From contig PCAX01000069.1 of assembly GCA_002730795.1 (NCBI GenBank), positions 1 through 10,638 of the forward strand: a stretch of 10,638 nt of DNA, in the 5' to 3' direction. Under the pieces are notes generated by a model, which was given only the letters and a program-made list of their open reading frames with translations, was not told the origin of the DNA and did no database searches. This DNA is from Chloroflexota bacterium. Lineage in GTDB: Bacteria > Chloroflexota > Dehalococcoidia > Lucifugimonadales > Lucifugimonadaceae. Shown here in pieces: positions 6,882 through 10,638 of this stretch. Every line of letters begins with the position of its first letter. Position 1 is the stretch's first letter. The translations under genes were made by a program, and so were the position numbers.

Positions 6882-7817
6882 TTACATACCTGGGACAATC
6901 GGCATCGGGTTACCAATTAAATATTTTCCAATTATATTGCCCAATTGTTTTGGGGCTGTACCATCCATTCCGTCCCAATCTAAACCTTCTCCCCTGATTA
7001 TATTTTTGTTTTCTTCACATAACCATTCAAAACTTTTATTTCCCGAATCAGTGGAGAATGATATTTGGAAAAAAGTCTTACAATTTGAAGTTTTTGTGAT
7101 AGGAATAAAAATATCTAGGTATTTCAAAAATGTGCTTATATCGTTTTTGTCTGTTATTTCAGCTATCAAGGAGAAGTCGTTTGTTTGATTCCGTCTGTAA
7201 AGGTAAATTTCGTTTGTCTTTTCAAGTGAGTATGCGTTGAATATATTTAGCTTTTTATCCTTTGACTGATTTACTTTTGTACAATTTATGGTTAGATTTC
7301 CTGATGAATCAGCGTGGTATACCCATTCCAGATCGTCACTTCCAATGGTGTATATATATCCATAATCTGGGCTGACAAAGGGTTCGTAATAAATTCCAGG
7401 TATCGGACAATTCATGGATTTATTTATCCACATTTTCCTACTAACGGAAGTGAGACGCAGTTGGTTAGCCTCTATACCATCTTCATATATTAGTTTTGCC
7501 ATTTCATCAACGTATGATGATGGTGGTCCTGGCGTTGGTGTTACAGTGGGAGTTGGGAGAGGGACGAGTTTTTTTTCAATTTCCTGGGTTGGTGTGACTA
7601 CCGGGGTAGAGGTAGGTGTTGGTACTGGCGTAATAGTTGGATAAGGAGTGGGGTGCTTTTTTGGTTGAATGGCATTAAATGCTTTAGCTGTTGGGGATGG
7701 GACCGAAATTTCTCCGATTCCATTTTTGGGTGTTGTTTGTTGGTTTGAACACGTTATAAATGCGGATAACGTGAGAGTTACAACTAGGAAGAATATTAAA
7801 ACTTCAAAAAATTTCAT
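6882..7817 (-). CDS. Exported protein with Pro/Thr-rich linker, probable lipoprotein
   Basis: The 311-residue protein begins MKFFEVLIFF followed by a hydrophobic stretch to residue 22 and Cys23, which fits a lipoprotein signal peptide, although the residues before the Cys (FIT) are a poor lipobox; cleavage by signal peptidase I is an alternative. Residues 54-98 form a low-complexity linker of TP, PTP and VTP units. The folded part (about 102-311) has two segments: one with MNCPIPGIYYE...DYGYIYTI...EWVYHADSSGN...INC (136-179), and one with CKTFFQISFSTDSG...FEWLCEEN (246-269). Each has a Cys pair (137/179 and 246/267) that could form disulphides outside the cell. The pattern resembles modules I associate with secreted Chloroflexota and actinobacterial proteins, but I cannot give a family name. 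It is the first gene of a likely operon with the PurM-like protein and rel. Confidence 0.75.
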   Translation of the reverse strand: MKFFEVLIFFLVVTLTLSAFITCSNQQTTPKNGIGEISVPSPTAKAFNAIQPKKHPTPYPTITPVPTPTSTPVVTPTQEIEKKLVPLPTPTVTPTPGPPSSYVDEMAKLIYEDGIEANQLRLTSVSRKMWINKSMNCPIPGIYYEPFVSPDYGYIYTIGSDDLEWVYHADSSGNLTINCTKVNQSKDKKLNIFNAYSLEKTNEIYLYRRNQTNDFSLIAEITDKNDISTFLKYLDIFIPITKTSNCKTFFQISFSTDSGNKSFEWLCEENKNIIRGEGLDWDGMDGTAPKQLGNIIGKYLIGNPMPIVPGM

Positions 7818-7880
7818 TCTTTATTTTGTTACGCTCCGTGTTTACTTATTTTAGTGTAATAACTAATTCATAAGATTTTA

Positions 7881-7908
7881 ATAATATAGAATTTTTGGAT
7901 TTTTCCAA
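7881..7908 (-). promoter_or_regulatory. Candidate promoter of the minus-strand operon
   Basis: On the minus strand TTGGAA (7908-7903; 4 of 6) is followed after 16 bases by TATTAT (7886-7881; 5 of 6). This would give a leader of roughly 55 bases before the exported-protein gene. The -35 overlaps a 5-bp inverted repeat (TTGGA-TTTT-TCCAA, 7895-7908), and the palindrome TGTCGACA lies just upstream at 7911-7918. Confidence 0.4.
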
Positions 7909-7999
7909 TCTGTCGACAAATTAATATCTTCACCACAGAACACATATGCTATGTTTTTTTGGGTATGGAAGATATATTTGTATTATAGGTGTATTAATC

Positions 8000-8018
8000 T
8001 GTAATGATAATCAGGGCA
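8000..8018 (+). promoter_or_regulatory. Fur-box-like site upstream of the iron-type ABC operon
   Basis: TAATGATAATCA (8002-8013) matches 12 consecutive positions of the classical 19-base Fur box; the remaining 7 positions (2 left, 5 right) do not match. The site ends about 86 bases before the permease start. A possible -10, TATTAT (7981-7986), lies just before it with a poor -35 (TTGGGT, 16-base spacer), so a bound repressor would sit over the start of the transcript. The AT-rich background makes chance matches more likely; the genomic context is what raises its value. Confidence 0.35.
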
Positions 8019-8108
8019 GTTAAAAACTTTGTTCGACTGATAAAGATAGGCGCGGAAAATCCTCAATTCGTTTTGATGTTAGATTTATCGGCACGGAATA
8101 ATTTATGA
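8004..8108 (+). CDS. Possible 34-residue leader ORF coupled to the permease
   Basis: An ATG at 8004 opens a frame of 34 codons whose TGA stop overlaps the permease ATG in the arrangement ATGA. The peptide begins MIIRAVKNFVRLIKIG and is basic and moderately hydrophobic at its N-terminus. AGGTG at 7987-7991 is 12 bases before the ATG, a rather long spacing. The 4-base overlap is typical of real coupled genes, but the ORF is short, starts inside the Fur-like site and matches nothing I know, so chance is a fair alternative. Confidence 0.25.
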   Translation: MIIRAVKNFVRLIKIGAENPQFVLMLDLSARNNL

Positions 8109-9733
8109 GCATAAGTTATAAGCTAAGTAATTTATTTAAATTAATTTTCCGTACTATATCTTCAAAGTTTTTGATAATTCTAGGAATTATTATTGCTTCT
8201 ACTGTTGCACTTCCCATTATTTATCTCGTAATAAGATCAGTAAATTCCTATACAGAAGTACTAGATTTACTAAACAAAGCTGGATTATTTTGGATTTTGT
8301 TCCGGACTTTTACGCTAGTGTTTTTAGTGACATTAATATCCATTATTGTTGGTGTTTCTATTGCCTGGGTAATCACCAGAACTGATTTAGCCGGATCAAA
8401 AATTTATTCAGTAATGGTTATTTTGCCTCTTATTATGCCGAGCTATATTGGAGCTATGACCTTTTTGGAAATATTTTCCCCGCGAGGTTTGTTACAGAAA
8501 GTCTTGTCTCCTTTTGGCGTAGAGAAATTAATGAATTTGAATGGTCTAATAGGTGCAACTATTGTTTTAGTCCTGCTAACCTATCCATACGTTTATTTGA
8601 TTGTTCGATCGGCTCTAAAAAAAATGGATCCATCATTAGAAGATGCTGCCCGAGTTATGGGTTATGGATCCATACGAACGTTCAGAATAGTGACATTTCC
8701 ATTGCTTCGTCCTGCTGTTGTTGCTAGTGGGCTTCTTGTAGCACTCTATACCTTAAGTGATTATGGAGCAGTATCAATGCTTCAATACCAAACTTTTACT
8801 TCTGTAATAATGCTTCAATTTGAGTCAGCAATTGATAGAAATATTGCATATGCCCTTTCAACGGTTTTGACTTTGGTGATAGTACTGATTTTGGTTATCG
8901 AAGGAGGTTTGCTGAAAAACCGCGTTTACTATAATGTCACTGGTGGGGTGATTCGTAAACAAACGTTGTTGCCCTTGGGTCATTGGAAATACGTTCTCCC
9001 CTGTGCAATATTAATCCCTGTGATTTTGGGAGTTTTTGGTCCGATATCGGTATTATTGGCGTGGCTTGTTCAAGGAATTGCGAATGAACAAAATTTACAA
9101 CAAGTGCTTGAACCCCTAAAAAATACTGTTTTTGTCAGTTTCGTTGCAGCGATTGTAACTGGATTACTTGCACTACCGATTTCATTAGTTACTGTGGGTA
9201 CATCAGGATTTTCAACTAAGATTTTAGAGCGTGTTACATACCTAGGGTTTGGATTACCCGGAATAGTGGTAGCATTATCTCTGGTGTTTATAGGTATTAA
9301 CTATATTTACCCTGTTTATCAAACTTTATGGCTAATGATATTCGGGTATGTAATTCTTAGCTTGCCTATTGCTGGAGGAGCAATTAAATCGGCTCTACTT
9401 CAACTTTCTCCTAAAACTAATGAAGCAGCAGCATCACTTGGGCACTCGGGACTGCGTTCTTTTATTTCTATTACCTTTCCACAAATTAAATCTGGAATTT
9501 TTATGGGGTCTGCGATCGTTTTTTTAGTGGTTATGAAAGAATTACCCGCTACACTAATTTTAAGTCCCAATGGATTTGACACTTTGGCTACATCGATTTG
9601 GATGTCATTTAATGACGCTTATTTAACCAATGTAGCGGTAGGATCTCTTGTTCTGATATGTGCCAGTGGGGTACCGCTAATTTTGTTAAACATAAAAATG
9701 AGTGGTAAGGACAGAAGTTCACTTTTTATCTAA
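8105..9733 (+). CDS. Ferric iron-type ABC transporter permease, fused two-domain
   Basis: This is the membrane channel of a binding-protein-dependent importer. The 542-residue protein is a tandem fusion of two permease domains with about 12 hydrophobic segments, the layout of FbpB/SfuB/HitB/FutB. Each half carries the cytoplasmic EAA loop that contacts the ATPase: EDAARVMGYG...FRIVTFPLLRP from residue 179 and NEAAASLGHSG...FISITFPQIKS from residue 440. The second motif is close to canonical. The same architecture occurs in thiamine (ThiP) permeases, so iron is the likeliest but not the only substrate; the iron-type ATPase next door and the Fur-like site favour iron. The start at ATG 8105 has a weak GGA about 7 bases before it. 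The ATPase gene begins 9 bases after its stop. No substrate-binding protein gene is visible. Confidence 0.85.
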   Translation: MSISYKLSNLFKLIFRTISSKFLIILGIIIASTVALPIIYLVIRSVNSYTEVLDLLNKAGLFWILFRTFTLVFLVTLISIIVGVSIAWVITRTDLAGSKIYSVMVILPLIMPSYIGAMTFLEIFSPRGLLQKVLSPFGVEKLMNLNGLIGATIVLVLLTYPYVYLIVRSALKKMDPSLEDAARVMGYGSIRTFRIVTFPLLRPAVVASGLLVALYTLSDYGAVSMLQYQTFTSVIMLQFESAIDRNIAYALSTVLTLVIVLILVIEGGLLKNRVYYNVTGGVIRKQTLLPLGHWKYVLPCAILIPVILGVFGPISVLLAWLVQGIANEQNLQQVLEPLKNTVFVSFVAAIVTGLLALPISLVTVGTSGFSTKILERVTYLGFGLPGIVVALSLVFIGINYIYPVYQTLWLMIFGYVILSLPIAGGAIKSALLQLSPKTNEAAASLGHSGLRSFISITFPQIKSGIFMGSAIVFLVVMKELPATLILSPNGFDTLATSIWMSFNDAYLTNVAVGSLVLICASGVPLILLNIKMSGKDRSSLFI

Positions 9734-9742
9734 TAATTTCTA

Positions 9743-10638
9743 ATGAAACTTTTTTGGCGCAAAAATATTAACTCCGTCCTTCAACCTGATCTAGATCCCC
9801 AATCCGAAGAAACTGGGGTTATACATATGGACAGCGTGTACTGTGCCTACAAAGGATCTACCGAAAATATTTTAGCATCTTTTAATTTGATGGTTCGTTC
9901 GGGAGAATTCGTTACGGTCTTGGGAAAAAGTGGAGTCGGAAAGACTACTATATTAAGGGCTATTGCGGGATTAGAAAGGATTAATTCAGGATACGTTCGG
10001 GTGGGTGGCCAACTCGCTAGTTCCTCATTTGTTCATTCACCTCCGGATAAACGCAGGGTAGGATTAGTGTTTCAGGATTATGCCCTATTTCCGCATATGA
10101 CTGTTTTTGAAAATGTAGGTTTTGGGCTTAGAACATTAAATTCAAATGAACGCACTAGAAGAGTGCTCGATATTCTTGAGTTGGCTGATATTAAATTACA
10201 TGCTAATCGTTATGTAAATGAAATATCTGGCGGAGAACAACAGAGGGTTGCTATAGCCAGAGCACTTGCACCTAATCCGCTAGCACTGCTATTGGATGAA
10301 CCTTACAGTAATTTGGATCTACCTCTACGAGATGATCTTAGAAAGTACGTGAAACGGATAGTCAAACAAACGGGAGCTACAACAATATTGGTGACCCATG
10401 ATGGAGAAGAAGCTCTTGCTCATTCGGACAGAGTTGCGATTATGGGGAGAGGTTCAATTAAGCAGATTGGTACCCCTCAAGAAGTTTACCAGTCTCCTGT
10501 TTCTGAAGAAGTAGCTAGTCTTCTTGGCCCCTGTGAATTTGTCCCAGGTGTCGTCAATGGTAAAACTGTGGAAACAGAAATAGGCGTTTTTAAATTAAGT
10601 CCCGATACCATTTTCAAAAACGGTACAAGGGTTAATAC
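9743..10638 (+). CDS. Ferric iron-type ABC transporter ATPase, 3' end missing
   Basis: This subunit powers the importer by ATP hydrolysis on the cytoplasmic face. The frame is open to the window end (298 residues seen). Motifs in order are Walker A GKSGVGKTT (61-69), Q-loop VFQDYALFPHMTVFENVGFGL (109-129), signature ISGGEQQRVAIARAL (161-175), Walker B LALLLDEP (180-187) with D-loop SNLD, and H-loop VTHD (217-220). The Q-loop wording QDYALFPH is typical of FbpC/HitC/FutC and related importers. Small departures are GEQQ for GQQQ and VTHDGEEAL for VTHDQEEAL. After residue 263 a C-terminal regulatory-type domain begins (FVPGVVNGKTVETEIG). ATG 9743 has no clear ribosome binding site and gives a 25-30 residue extension; ATG 9827 (Met29) would start at the usual family position. 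Confidence 0.9.
   Translation, partial: MKLFWRKNINSVLQPDLDPQSEETGVIHMDSVYCAYKGSTENILASFNLMVRSGEFVTVLGKSGVGKTTILRAIAGLERINSGYVRVGGQLASSSFVHSPPDKRRVGLVFQDYALFPHMTVFENVGFGLRTLNSNERTRRVLDILELADIKLHANRYVNEISGGEQQRVAIARALAPNPLALLLDEPYSNLDLPLRDDLRKYVKRIVKQTGATTILVTHDGEEALAHSDRVAIMGRGSIKQIGTPQEVYQSPVSEEVASLLGPCEFVPGVVNGKTVETEIGVFKLSPDTIFKNGTRVN

Noticed and set aside
7500..7660. Low-complexity GT-rich stretch as a DNA repeat or microsatellite
   Set aside because: On the minus strand it encodes the Pro/Thr linker of the exported protein; the units are irregular and are explained by the protein sequence.

Overview
The window is an AT-rich stretch of bacterial housekeeping sequence. It most likely comes from a low-GC, probably uncultivated member of the Chloroflexota (marine SAR202/Dehalococcoidia type). 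The hints are a LexA whose recognition helix region reads ISSTSVVQYNL, a Rel enzyme with an unusual motif mix, and a lipoprotein-like protein with a long Pro/Thr-rich linker, a style common in that phylum. This placement is an inference from style, not from a marker-gene comparison. The standard genetic code fits every gene.

Left part (1-1887): the 3' part of maf (nucleotide pyrophosphatase) is followed, with overlapping stops and starts, by a TatA/B-like gene and tatC, all on the plus strand. A tatA gene faces them on the minus strand after only 25 bases, so a three-component twin-arginine export system (TatA, TatB-like, TatC) sits here in a split, convergent arrangement.

Middle (1948-7817): everything is on the minus strand. 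In transcription order it is a Pro/Thr-linker surface protein, a PurM/HypE-superfamily (AIR synthase-related) protein, a long bifunctional-type RelA/SpoT enzyme, ribosomal protein S20, an unrecognised 159-residue protein, and then, after its own regulatory region, lexA followed by tatA. The stringent-response enzyme and S20 are adjacent, but S20 seems to have its own -10 element. The lexA upstream region carries a cluster of TTGAC-type repeats and an imperfect palindrome that may be the local SOS operator.

Right part (7818-10638): a 287-base divergent intergenic region separates the surface-protein operon from a plus-strand ABC importer of the ferric iron type: a fused two-domain permease (542 residues) and an ATPase that runs off the window end. 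A 12-base exact match to the core of the classical Fur box lies about 90 bases upstream of the permease start. No substrate-binding protein is in view.

There are no tRNAs, rRNAs, CRISPR arrays, transposases or phage genes. I do not see a clearly undescribed multi-gene system. The most useful leads are the lexA operator candidate, the mixed-motif Rel, the iron-type regulatory region and three poorly characterised proteins.
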